Shown here one piece after another: positions 1 to 7,129 of a stretch of DNA of 7,381 nucleotides (positions are counted from its first letter, which is position 1; every line of letters starts with the position of its first letter). The notes under the pieces were generated by a model. That model was not told the DNA's origin. It worked only from the letters and a program-made list of their open reading frames with translations, and made no database searches. The translations under genes and the position numbers were made by a program. The stretch comes from Bacteroidales bacterium (GTDB lineage: Bacteria > Bacteroidota > Bacteroidia > Bacteroidales > VadinHA17). The DNA is taken from contig JAOZKQ010000100.1 of NCBI GenBank assembly GCA_029935275.1, positions 1 to 7,381 of the forward strand, given 5' to 3'.

Positions 1-651
1 AGTCGTATCAATCCGATTTGTAAAGAGCCCCATATTATTATCCAGAATACCGGTAAAAACATGCTTAAATCGCTTAGAATTGAATATGGCTTAAGCAATG
101 GGGTAAAATCAGTTTATGAATGGCATGGAGATCTTGATTTCCTTGAGAAAGAAGAAGTTATTTTACCTTTGATGAATTGGAATGGGCTGAATAATGACCG
201 AACTTTTATGGCAGAGATCACTTCTGTGAATGGGACAAAAGATGAACATCCGGTTGACAATAAACTCACTTCCACAGTTAAAATGCCCCTGGTTTTACCG
301 AAGATATTTGTATTATTTATTGAGGCAAATGGTTTGGGAAGGGCCCGGGAGAATGCTTATACAATTTCAGATATTAAAGGACATGTAATATACGAAAGGG
401 ATGAATTTGAGGACGATGCCATATATCAGGATGTCATTGAATTACCGGATGGGTGCTATGAATTAAGAATTTCAGACAAAAAAGAAGACGGAATGATCAG
501 GCAATGGTGGTTCAGGGGAAGCCAACCGGAATTAATCGGACGGAACGGAAGGATCGCCCTCATGGATAAAGATCTAAACCTTATAAAAGAGATGAAATAT
601 GATTTTGCCGATGAGCTAAGCCTGCAGTTTAGGATAGGAGAAATGAAATAA
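1..651 (+). CDS. C-terminal part of a secreted PNGase F-like protein (5' end outside window)
   Basis: The reading frame is open from base 1 through the first ATG (position 61) to the TAA at 649-651, and the residues before that ATG (SRINPICKEPHIIIQNTGKN) fit the same domain. I therefore read this as the 3' end of a longer gene and not as a 196-aa protein. The segment starts like a CARDB/Ig-like beta-sandwich (PHIIIQNTGKN...LRIEYGLSNG...YEWHGDLDFLE). It then has a second beta domain with the pattern ENAYTISDIKGHVIYER and LPDGCYELRISDKKEDG followed by WW, near ORF residues 115-150. In Bacteroidota, similar C-terminal modules occur in secreted proteins annotated as peptide-N-glycosidase F-like, which remove N-glycans from glycoproteins, and in some secreted metalloproteases. 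The catalytic part is not visible, so the activity is unproven. The protein ends in ...SLQFRIGEMK, without a typical type IX secretion sorting domain. The downstream pab genes look functionally unrelated. Confidence 0.55.
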   Translation, partial: SRINPICKEPHIIIQNTGKNMLKSLRIEYGLSNGVKSVYEWHGDLDFLEKEEVILPLMNWNGLNNDRTFMAEITSVNGTKDEHPVDNKLTSTVKMPLVLPKIFVLFIEANGLGRARENAYTISDIKGHVIYERDEFEDDAIYQDVIELPDGCYELRISDKKEDGMIRQWWFRGSQPELIGRNGRIALMDKDLNLIKEMKYDFADELSLQFRIGEMK

Positions 652-738
652 CAATCAGGCAAACCTTCTTTTAATCATTTCAAAAAAAAATAAACATAAT
701 ATACAGCCATTCAGCCCCTTGCCAGAAAACATATTGTT

Positions 739-1719
739 ATGATCAATGCCCGGGAAGCTATACTTAAAATGAATTACCTCGGAAAGAAACGGCTTCCTTT
801 TCTTTTTATCATTGACTATGAAACAAACAATAACTTTGTGTTGGAACCTCAAGAAATTAATCCAAATAAGTTCCTTTTTAAAATTAACGATTACATTAGC
901 AATTACAGCGCAAAAAAGCCTTCCCTTCCGGATCCCATTATTTTTAAAATAAACCCTCCTTCCTATCAGGTTTATGAAAAATCCTTTCATAAGGTAAAGA
1001 AACATTTGGTTATGGGTAACAGCTATCTGGTAAACCTGACATTCCCTTCTGAAGTTTCAACAAACCTGAAACTTGAAGAAATATTTTATAATGCAAATGC
1101 CCCTTATAAACTGTTTATTAAGGATAAACTTGTTGTCTTTTCGCCTGAAACTTTTATTAGAATAAACAAGAATAAAATCTCCTCTTACCCAATGAAAGGT
1201 ACCATTGACGCCTCGGTACCAGATGCAAAAAAAATAATACTAAATGATCCAAAAGAAACAGCCGAGCACAATACCATTGTTGACCTGATAAGAAATGACC
1301 TGAGCATGATCTCCTACAATGTTAAGGTTAATTATTTCAGACATTTAAGTAAAATAAAAACCCGACAGAAAGACCTTTACCAGATCAGTTCGGAAATTAC
1401 AGGAGAAATACCACCGAATTTTTATAACACATTGGGAACTTCCTTTTTCAAGTTATTACCGGCCGGCTCCATTTGTGGTGCCCCCAAAATGAAAACATTG
1501 GATATAATCTCAGAATCAGAGATATACAAACGTGGGTTTTATACCGGAGTTTTTGGTTATTTTGATGGAAAATCATTGGAAAGTGCGGTCATGATAAGGT
1601 TTATTGAACAGAACGGAACTAAATACCTGTTTAAAAGTGGCGGTGGGATAACCGCCTGGAGTGATTGCAAAAAAGAATATCAGGAACTTATTGATAAAGT
1701 GTATGTCCCCTTTACTTGA
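739..1719 (+). CDS. pabB: Aminodeoxychorismate synthase component I (PabB)
   Basis: This 326-aa protein belongs to the chorismate-binding family. With an amidotransferase partner (PabA, not in this window) it should convert chorismate plus amide nitrogen into 4-amino-4-deoxychorismate for folate synthesis in the cytoplasm. The decisive motif is PMKGT at residues 151-155. A Lys there (K153) marks the PabB branch, where it attacks chorismate, whereas anthranilate synthase TrpE normally has Ala (PIAGT). Other family landmarks are SPETF (135-139), ETAEHNTIVDLIRNDL (173-188), PAGSICGAPK (241-250), GFYTGVFGY (266-274), GGGI (301-304) and EYQE (313-316). It is much shorter than E. coli PabB because the N-terminal half is reduced, which is the usual Bacteroidota form. 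The ATG at 739 is chosen because residues 2-26 (INAREAILKMNYLGKKRLPF...) match the expected N-terminus and an in-frame TAA lies upstream at 691-693. No Shine-Dalgarno is visible. The 3' end overlaps pabC. Confidence 0.93.
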   Translation: MINAREAILKMNYLGKKRLPFLFIIDYETNNNFVLEPQEINPNKFLFKINDYISNYSAKKPSLPDPIIFKINPPSYQVYEKSFHKVKKHLVMGNSYLVNLTFPSEVSTNLKLEEIFYNANAPYKLFIKDKLVVFSPETFIRINKNKISSYPMKGTIDASVPDAKKIILNDPKETAEHNTIVDLIRNDLSMISYNVKVNYFRHLSKIKTRQKDLYQISSEITGEIPPNFYNTLGTSFFKLLPAGSICGAPKMKTLDIISESEIYKRGFYTGVFGYFDGKSLESAVMIRFIEQNGTKYLFKSGGGITAWSDCKKEYQELIDKVYVPFT

Positions 1720-2302
1720 AACAATTCAGATTAATAATGCTTTGGTTTGCAATATTCAATACCATAACCGCCGGTTTAATCTGGCCAGGAAGGAATTGTT
1801 CAATGCAGAGCAGAAACTATCCCTGGAAAACTTCATCAAAATACCTGAGAAAATGCTCACCGGGATAGTTAAATGCAGTATCATTTATGATGAAAATATC
1901 AAGACAATTGAATTTGAACCATACAAAATAAAAAGTATCAAATCCTTAGGGCTTGTTGAGGCAAGTATTTCCTATTCCCATAAATATGCTGACCGTTCAG
2001 AATTAAACAAGTTTAAAAACCTATCACCATCATATGATGAAATACTGATAACAAAAAACGGCTACATAACGGACACTACTTTTAGTAACATCATTTTTCT
2101 AAAACAGGGGAAGTGGTTTACACCTTCTAAACCTCTGTTAAAAGGAACAAAAAGGGAACAGCTACTTGAAAAAGAAATTATTATTGAAAAGGATATCCAT
2201 AAGTCACAACTAAACGAATACAGCCATTTTATGCTTATTAATGCCATGCTTGACTTTGCTAAAGAACGGGCTTTACCCATTCAAATTATAAAAGAAATCT
2301 GA
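1703..2302 (+). CDS. pabC: Aminodeoxychorismate lyase-like class IV aminotransferase (PabC)
   Basis: This is a 199-aa fold-type IV PLP enzyme. Next to pabB its role should be to split 4-amino-4-deoxychorismate into p-aminobenzoate and pyruvate. The frame extends back to an ATG at 1661, but I choose the ATG at 1703 because the protein then starts MSPLLETIQINN, the usual family opening, followed by YHNRRFNLARKELF. The likely PLP-binding lysine is K94 in SHKYADRSELN. Further family marks are YDEILITKNGYITDTTFSNIIF (111-132), where the acidic and Thr/Ser-Asn residues shape the cofactor pocket, and the phosphate-side motif PLLKGTKRE (144-152). The start lies inside pabB with a 17-nt overlap in another frame, so the two are probably translationally coupled. 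At 199 aa it is shorter than the roughly 270-aa E. coli PabC, but this is common in Bacteroidota. Other class IV aminotransferases share the fold; the pabB linkage decides the call. Confidence 0.88.
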   Translation: MSPLLETIQINNALVCNIQYHNRRFNLARKELFNAEQKLSLENFIKIPEKMLTGIVKCSIIYDENIKTIEFEPYKIKSIKSLGLVEASISYSHKYADRSELNKFKNLSPSYDEILITKNGYITDTTFSNIIFLKQGKWFTPSKPLLKGTKREQLLEKEIIIEKDIHKSQLNEYSHFMLINAMLDFAKERALPIQIIKEI

Positions 2303-2454
2303 TTACTAGGCACAGGCTGGGGATTATTCTCATTTTTCAAATTTTGTTGCTTCTTTTAGCTACTTTTCAGAAAGTGTTTTTAATTATTTTGTTCAAAAAA
2401 TCTTTCTCTATCCAATTCAGGAATTGAATCCATACTCAACAATTCTATATCAAG

Positions 2455-2484
2455 TTGTAAAATATGATATAATATACTAACTTG
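2455..2484 (+). promoter_or_regulatory. Weak candidate Bacteroidota-type promoter for the TPR gene
   Basis: A TTG at 2455-2457 is followed after 20 nt by TAACTTG at 2478-2484, one base short of the Bacteroidota -7 consensus TAnnTTTG. It ends 32 nt before the ATG at 2517, a plausible leader length. The 214-nt gap after pabC implies separate transcription of the TPR gene. The match is imperfect in very AT-rich DNA, so chance is a real alternative. Confidence 0.27.
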
Positions 2485-2516
2485 TCAAAATAATTAATTA
2501 TAAATCTGGAATAGAA

Positions 2517-4529
2517 ATGTCTTCCAGTCCAAAGGATTTTGATAATTTCTGGGATGAATTGAAACGCAGAAGAGTAGTTCGTGGCATATTAGCTTATGGT
2601 GCAGCGGCTCTTCTTATTTTAGAATCTCTGGATATTATTCTGGGTACATTTGGAATAGATAAAATGCCCAGGTTTGTAATCTGGATCCTTGGAATTGGAT
2701 TTATAGTTTCCGTTATTTTTTCATGGTATTATGACTTCACTCATAGTGGCATACAAAAAACCAAGCCAAAAAATCAGAGTTCAAACCTAAAATCTGATAA
2801 AATCCCCCAGTTAAGAACCTGGAAGGCCACTACTTTTATTAGCATTGCAATTCTTATTGGAATACTGGCTCTTAATATTACGAGAAACTTTAAAGGAGAT
2901 ATTTTTAACAATAACAAATACACAATTGCTGTTCTTCCTTTTGACAATTTGAGTGATGATAAAAAGTATGGCTATTTTGGAGATGCCATGACTGAAAATA
3001 TCTCATTACAATTAGGTAAGATAAACGAATTTCAAGTTCGGTCAGGAACCTCAGTCAGACAGTATAAAAAGACTAAGAAAACAAGCAAGCAAATTGGTCA
3101 GGAGTTAAAGATAAAATATCTGATCGAAGGAAGTACTCAACGATTTGATAGCATAATGTCTATCACTGTTCATTTAATCGAAACTAAAACTGATAAAGAT
3201 ATATGGCAGAAAAAATATATCAGGATATGGAAAGAGATAACCACCCTTCAAAGTGTAATTGCTAAAGATATTGCCCGGGAATGCAAAATAATTCTAACTG
3301 AGAATGAAAAGAAAAGTTTGAATAAAAAATTAACTGAAGATCCATATGCAATGGATTTTTATAACCTTGGTAATGACTATGTAAATAAAAGAAATTACAA
3401 AGCAACTGTTCTGAACAGTGCAATCCAAATGTATTATAATGCCATTGAAATAGACCCTGATTTTGCAATGGCCTATGCAAAACTGGCAAGAACATTTATT
3501 TTGTTCTACTGGCGGTTTCCGGAGCCTGAGGGAGTTCTTCTTGAAAAGGCAAAAACAGCAATCGATAGGGCTTTTGAATTAGAGCCTGATTTACCTGAGG
3601 CAAATACAGCCCTGGGTGCTTACTATTACTATGGATACAATGATTATATCCTGGCACTGAAACAATTTGAAATTGCCCTGAAGCAGGAACCAGATAATTT
3701 TGATGCATTGGCCTTATCAGCAGCCATATATCGCAGACAGGGAGAATGGAACAAAAGTCAGGAACTATATGACAGAATATTGAAATCTGACCCACTGGAT
3801 GCTTTAATTCTTAATAATTTTGCCTTTTCATGTGGCCTTCTTCGTAATTATTCTAAAGCCCAGCTATATTTGGACCATGCGCTTAGTATCAGACCGGACT
3901 GGGATGATTTGTACAACAATAAGATAAATTTACTAATTGCCTGGAAGGGGGATATTATTGAAGCCAGAAAAGTACTTCAGGCAGGACTTGAAGCAACTGA
4001 TTTCAATTTTACCGAGACCAGGGCCTGGCTTGATATTTATGAAGGTAATTATAATAGTGCCCTTAAGCTCCTTCTGGATTTTGGCCCATATGAATTTCAA
4101 ACAAAAGGAGACTATTTCCTTTTGTTAGCTAAAACATACAGATTAACAGGTATTGTTGAAATGGAAATAAATTATTATGATTCTGCAAAAGTTTTTTTTG
4201 AAAAGGAACTCTTAACTGATCCGGATAATGCACCTTTTTATTCCTCATTGGGAATTGCTCTTGCCGGTCTTGGGGATTCAGAAAAATCTATAAACATCGG
4301 CAAAAAAGCAGTTGAACTATTACCAGTTAACCAGGATGCTGTTAATGGCCCAGAACTTCTTATTCAATTAGCTCAGATTTATACAACTACAGGAGACTAT
4401 TCTATGGCATTAAAACTTATTGAACAGCTACTGAATATAGAATCAACCTTTTCTGTCACTCAATTGAAGCTGGATCCTGTTTATAAACCTTTGTATCGGA
4501 TTCCCCGTTTTAAAGAATTAATCAGGTAG
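2517..4529 (+). CDS. Membrane-anchored TolB-N/FlgO-like domain protein with TPR repeats
   Basis: This 670-aa protein has a recognisable three-part build. Residues 7-80 (FDNFWDELKRRRVVRGILAYGAA...) form the two-helix membrane module (about 21-45 and 52-72) found at the N-terminus of many cyclase-like and TPR proteins, ending in a DFTHSGI motif comparable to the usual ELTPEGI. A third hydrophobic helix follows at about 103-121. Residues 134-260 are a TolB-N/FlgO-like domain, with YTIAVLPFDNLSDD (135-148), YFGDAMTENIS (153-163), YLIEGSTQR (201-209) and LQSVIAKDIA (244-253). From about 280 onward there are roughly eight to nine TPR-like helical pairs (for example 361-393, 395-427, 429-461, 572-604 and 613-645). 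The C-terminus LDPVYKPLYRIPRFKELI is typical of this class. No adenylate cyclase, kinase or DNA-binding domain is present, although many relatives carry one before the membrane module. It probably acts as a membrane scaffold or sensor through protein-protein contacts. The cellular role is unknown. Confidence 0.8.
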   Translation: MSSSPKDFDNFWDELKRRRVVRGILAYGAAALLILESLDIILGTFGIDKMPRFVIWILGIGFIVSVIFSWYYDFTHSGIQKTKPKNQSSNLKSDKIPQLRTWKATTFISIAILIGILALNITRNFKGDIFNNNKYTIAVLPFDNLSDDKKYGYFGDAMTENISLQLGKINEFQVRSGTSVRQYKKTKKTSKQIGQELKIKYLIEGSTQRFDSIMSITVHLIETKTDKDIWQKKYIRIWKEITTLQSVIAKDIARECKIILTENEKKSLNKKLTEDPYAMDFYNLGNDYVNKRNYKATVLNSAIQMYYNAIEIDPDFAMAYAKLARTFILFYWRFPEPEGVLLEKAKTAIDRAFELEPDLPEANTALGAYYYYGYNDYILALKQFEIALKQEPDNFDALALSAAIYRRQGEWNKSQELYDRILKSDPLDALILNNFAFSCGLLRNYSKAQLYLDHALSIRPDWDDLYNNKINLLIAWKGDIIEARKVLQAGLEATDFNFTETRAWLDIYEGNYNSALKLLLDFGPYEFQTKGDYFLLLAKTYRLTGIVEMEINYYDSAKVFFEKELLTDPDNAPFYSSLGIALAGLGDSEKSINIGKKAVELLPVNQDAVNGPELLIQLAQIYTTTGDYSMALKLIEQLLNIESTFSVTQLKLDPVYKPLYRIPRFKELIR

Positions 4530-4566
4530 AAATAATTTACTCCAAATTTCTAAATTTAAAATCGTT

Positions 4567-4598
4567 TTTGGTTTGTTCCAATATTTTTTGTATCTTTT
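4567..4598 (+). promoter_or_regulatory. Candidate Bacteroidota-type promoter for the Cys-rich protein/radical SAM pair
   Basis: TTTG at 4567-4570 is followed after exactly 20 nt by TATCTTTT at 4591-4598, which fits TAnnTTTG except for the last base. It lies in the 133-nt gap after the TPR gene and would give a leader of roughly 55-60 nt before the ATG at 4663. This suggests that the small Cys-rich gene starts its own transcript, which probably continues into the radical SAM gene. T-rich sequence makes chance matches likely. Confidence 0.37.
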
Positions 4599-4662
4599 TA
4601 TGCAGATTCTCTCATAACAAAAATATAGTTACCTAACTCGTTTCAAACTAAAAATTACTTCC

Positions 4663-4998
4663 ATGAAAAACACAACACACGACAACTCTGAAATTATTAA
4701 AGATGGGGATGATGAGGGACATGATTATATTATGGGACCTCGTTACATTAAGCATAATTATATTATGCATGCACTCCCACTTAGTATTAACCCCTCTACA
4801 TGCTGCTGCTGTTGTTCAGATTCTCAATTTCCTGTAATTGATGCTGATATTTACAGGAAGTTAAGTTTGGAAAAACGAACTGAAGTAAACATGTGGAAAA
4901 TGGAGTATTTGAGGGTCCGTAAAACAAATGAGGCAGCCATTTTAATTGCAGAGGCTAAATTTTATTCCAATATTGCAAAATCTTTAGAAAAAAAATAG
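4663..4998 (+). CDS. Small protein with five consecutive cysteines; candidate substrate of the downstream radical SAM enzyme
   Basis: I do not recognise a family for this 111-aa protein. It has no signal peptide or membrane segment, so it should be cytoplasmic when made. Residues 1-20 are acidic and polar (IIKDGDDEGH). A short motif then occurs twice, HDYIM at 20-24 and HNYIM at 31-35. A hydrophobic-to-small stretch (HALPLSINPST) leads to five cysteines at C47-C51, followed by SDSQFPVIDADIYRKL. The last 45 residues are charged and look like one or two amphipathic helices (SLEKRTEVNMWKMEYLRVRKTNEAA...). The Cys block uses both TGC and TGT (three and two), so it is not a pure triplet tract. The gene is followed on the same strand by a cobalamin-type radical SAM gene after 84 nt. 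The layout suggests a modified peptide (leader, Cys core, helical follower), but a metal-binding partner protein is equally possible. The start is the only ATG that gives this full frame. Confidence 0.72.
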   Translation: MKNTTHDNSEIIKDGDDEGHDYIMGPRYIKHNYIMHALPLSINPSTCCCCCSDSQFPVIDADIYRKLSLEKRTEVNMWKMEYLRVRKTNEAAILIAEAKFYSNIAKSLEKK

Positions 4999-5034
4999 AA
5001 ATAACCTGATTTAGCCTATATCATTATAACTTTT

Positions 5035-5053
5035 GTAATTGGTTGACAATTAC
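5035..5053. promoter_or_regulatory. Palindrome between the Cys-rich gene and the radical SAM gene
   Basis: GTAATTG (5035-5041) and CAATTAC (5047-5053) are perfect 7-nt inverted repeats around a 5-nt spacer. Symmetry continues outward for two of the next three pairs (5032-5056). It lies 30 nt before the radical SAM ATG. It could be a repressor site or an RNA hairpin setting the ratio of the two products. No T-tract follows on the + strand, so it does not look like an intrinsic terminator. Confidence 0.35.
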
Positions 5054-5082
5054 TAACACATGATTGTGTAATCCAATTCTGT

Positions 5083-6672
5083 ATGGATGAATTGAAGAAA
5101 AAAAATCCTGTAGTTATTGTTGCTATTGAGGAAGAAGATAATTTAGGTGTTCGTTATATTGCATCAGTTCTCATTAAGGCCGGTTATGTTGTTAAAATTC
5201 TTGACTTCCAATTAGCAAATTGGAAAATTTACAATAAAATAATCGAATTTGATTCCTTGATAATTGGATTCTCAATTATTTTTCAATCCCACATTCATAA
5301 GTTCGCCGATTTAATCAAATTCTTAAGGAGTAAGGGGATAAGTTGTCATTTCACTGCAGGAGGTCAATATCCCAGCCTCCGACCCAAAGAGCTTTTCGAA
5401 CTCATTCCCGATCTGAATTCTATTGTGCTATTTGAAGGAGAATATACTTTCCTGGAGTTGGTTAAATCCATTTACAATAACAACAAATGGAAGAAGCTTA
5501 ATGGAATTTGCTATAAAGAAAACGGTTCAATAGTTACTAATCCATTACGGGGACTTGAGAAAGACCTTGATAAATTTCCCATTCCTTTTCGCCCCGGATT
5601 AATGACATATGCCCTGGGTAAAAAGTATGCAACCCTCATAGCAGGAAGAGGTTGTTACCATAATTGTACTTTTTGTAATACCAGGTCTTTTTATTCAAAA
5701 CCGCCAGGTCCCGTTAAAAGAATAAGAAAGCCTGAATTAGTAGTAAGGGAAATGAAATTATTATATAAAAAATTTGGTTGTACAATTTTTATTTTTCAAG
5801 ATGATGATTTTCCTGTGGGCGGCACAAATGGAAGAAAATGGGCAGAGGAATTTTGTTATTATTTAAATGTTGGTGGTTTTAGTAAAAAAATACTTTGGAA
5901 AATAAATTGCAGGCCTGATGAATTTGAAGAGGAGACCTTCCAGCTAATGAAAACTAATGGCCTTTTCATGGTTTTCCTTGGTATCGAAGATGGAACAATA
6001 GAAGGATTGAAAAGAATGAACAAAAAAACTACTCCCCAACAGGCTTTACATGCAGTTGATGCTTTTAAAAAAATGGGTGTAACATTAAATTTTGGCTTCA
6101 TCCTTTTTCAACCATCAAGCACTTTTAAAACTATTCAGGTTAATTTAAAATATCTAAAACAAATTTGTAAGGGTGGATTTGTTCCTTTAAGTTTTTTAAG
6201 AATGATCCCTTACTATGAAACGAGGCTGGAAGAAGAACTAAGAGAATCCGGAAGATTAAAAGAAAAAGCAGGGTTGCTAACATACAACTTCCTTGATCCG
6301 GCCCTGGAGCATTTTTATGATTTTGTATCGGATAGCTTTAATGAGTGGTTAAACCACAGATATGGTTTATTAAATATTTCTAAATGGATCTTAAGTTATA
6401 CTTCTGTTTATGAAAAATATTATTCTCCAACACCTGAATATAACAACATGGTGAATACTGCCCATCAAATAATCTCAAAAAATAATAATTTCTTTTTTAA
6501 AACGCTTGAATCATTAATTGATATTTTTAATGAAAGTAATAATTATCAAAATAATCATATATTAGAAAAACATCGAATAAATATTGCAAATCATCATCAA
6601 CAATACAATGAGGTTTTAAAATCTGTCATATCAAACCTCGAAGGAATTGTTAGATATAGACACCTAACTTAA
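5083..6672 (+). CDS. Cobalamin-binding-type radical SAM protein
   Basis: This 529-aa protein combines an N-terminal B12-binding-like Rossmann domain with a radical SAM domain, the build of class B radical SAM enzymes, many of which methylate unactivated carbons. Residues 10-130 carry VVIVAIEEEDNLGVRYIASVL, IIGFSIIF, TAGGQYPSLRPKEL and IVLFEGEYTFLEL, the usual B12-domain signatures. The classical DxHxxG cobalamin-ligand motif is absent, as in many members of this class. The 4Fe-4S cluster motif CYHNCTFC (CX3CX2C) supplies C191, C195 and C198. It is followed by IFIFQDDDF (235-243), KINCRPDEF (273-281), VFLGIEDGT (297-305) and FGFILFQPSST (337-347), all typical of the radical SAM barrel. Residues about 400-529 form a helical, Asn/His-rich tail that I cannot assign; it may recognise the substrate. 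The neighbouring Cys-rich small protein is the obvious candidate target. Methylation, thioether formation or another reaction cannot be told apart from sequence alone. Confidence 0.87.
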   Translation: MDELKKKNPVVIVAIEEEDNLGVRYIASVLIKAGYVVKILDFQLANWKIYNKIIEFDSLIIGFSIIFQSHIHKFADLIKFLRSKGISCHFTAGGQYPSLRPKELFELIPDLNSIVLFEGEYTFLELVKSIYNNNKWKKLNGICYKENGSIVTNPLRGLEKDLDKFPIPFRPGLMTYALGKKYATLIAGRGCYHNCTFCNTRSFYSKPPGPVKRIRKPELVVREMKLLYKKFGCTIFIFQDDDFPVGGTNGRKWAEEFCYYLNVGGFSKKILWKINCRPDEFEEETFQLMKTNGLFMVFLGIEDGTIEGLKRMNKKTTPQQALHAVDAFKKMGVTLNFGFILFQPSSTFKTIQVNLKYLKQICKGGFVPLSFLRMIPYYETRLEEELRESGRLKEKAGLLTYNFLDPALEHFYDFVSDSFNEWLNHRYGLLNISKWILSYTSVYEKYYSPTPEYNNMVNTAHQIISKNNNFFFKTLESLIDIFNESNNYQNNHILEKHRINIANHHQQYNEVLKSVISNLEGIVRYRHLT

Positions 6673-6704
6673 GGGGACCTCCATATATCTTAATTTTAGC
6701 ATTT

Positions 6705-7094
6705 CTATTGAGTAATGAGAATAGAAGGCAATTTCTGTCTCAATTCCATCCAGACCATATAATAATCTACCTGATGAGGATTATCCAGTAAAGGATCCCC
6801 TTCCAACCAGCCCCATCTCAACAGGGCTACCTCAACAATCCCAGGCACCTTATCATCAGACTCTTCTTCAAGCACGCCTGCAATTTTCATAAATGCCGAA
6901 GCCTGCAGCTCTAATTCAGCTTTCTGAACTTTCTTATTTGCAGGATCTATCCGGTACGACCATTCTTTAATACTGTTATAAGCAACTATGTGGTTCTTTT
7001 TTACATACCTCACCGGGTCCTTCCCCAACAGGAATGAAGAAAATATAAAAAACAACACAGCGCTTAACAAAACAGACCTAAATAAAGGATACAT
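6705..7094 (-). CDS. Small exported protein of unknown function
   Basis: This 129-aa protein is convergent with the radical SAM gene, with only 32 nt between the two stop codons. Residues 1-24 (MYPLFRSVLLSAVLFFIFSS...) look like a Sec signal peptide or membrane anchor: one Arg, then a long hydrophobic core. There is no lipobox cysteine, so it is not an obvious lipoprotein. The mature part has no cysteine and reads as a mixed, mainly helical domain, with KKVQKAELELQASAFMKIAGVLEEE (about 54-78), then VPGIVEVALLRWGWLEGDPLLDNPHQVDYYMVW. I recognise no family. The ATG at 7092-7094 is supported by the signal peptide it creates and by a good candidate promoter about 35 nt upstream. It is probably a free-standing gene facing periplasm or cell surface. 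Confidence 0.62.
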   Translation of the reverse strand: MYPLFRSVLLSAVLFFIFSSFLLGKDPVRYVKKNHIVAYNSIKEWSYRIDPANKKVQKAELELQASAFMKIAGVLEEESDDKVPGIVEVALLRWGWLEGDPLLDNPHQVDYYMVWMELRQKLPSILITQ

Positions 7095-7129
7095 TAACTT
7101 ACTGATGAAATTTCATTCCAGAAACTTCC

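Noticed and set aside
61..63. ATG at 61 as the true start of the first gene
   Set aside because: The frame is open to base 1 and the residues before the ATG continue the same beta-sandwich motif, so the ATG is internal.
655..1005. Minus-strand 116-aa ORF opposite pabB
   Set aside because: It lies opposite the start of a strongly supported gene and has a biased, Phe/Lys/Ile-rich composition without domain signs.
1661..1702. Upstream ATG at 1661 as the start of pabC (213 aa)
   Set aside because: It would add 14 residues (MIAKKNIRNLLIKC) that do not fit the family and would deepen the overlap with pabB to 59 nt. The ATG at 1703 gives the expected MSPLLETI opening.
739..1719. Anthranilate synthase component I (TrpE) for the chorismate-binding protein
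   Set aside because: The Lys in PMKGT and the overlapping pabC point to PabB; TrpE has Ala in that position and is usually longer.
3937..4128. 63-aa + strand ORF inside the TPR gene
   Set aside because: It is out of frame within a coding region with clear TPR signal and shows no features of its own.
4801..4815. Cys codon run as a simple trinucleotide microsatellite
   Set aside because: It mixes TGC and TGT codons and lies in a frame with coherent protein sequence on both sides, so it is better read as a coding feature; slippage origin is still possible.
5043..5072. Sigma70-like promoter TTGACA with TGTAAT after 18 nt
   Set aside because: Bacteroidota primary promoters do not use this consensus, the TTGACA overlaps the palindrome, and chance matches are expected in AT-rich DNA.
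6669..6697. TTAAG/CTTAA hairpin followed by TTTT between the convergent genes
   Set aside because: The stem is only five A/T-rich pairs with a 15-nt loop, too weak to call a terminator with confidence, though its position is suitable.
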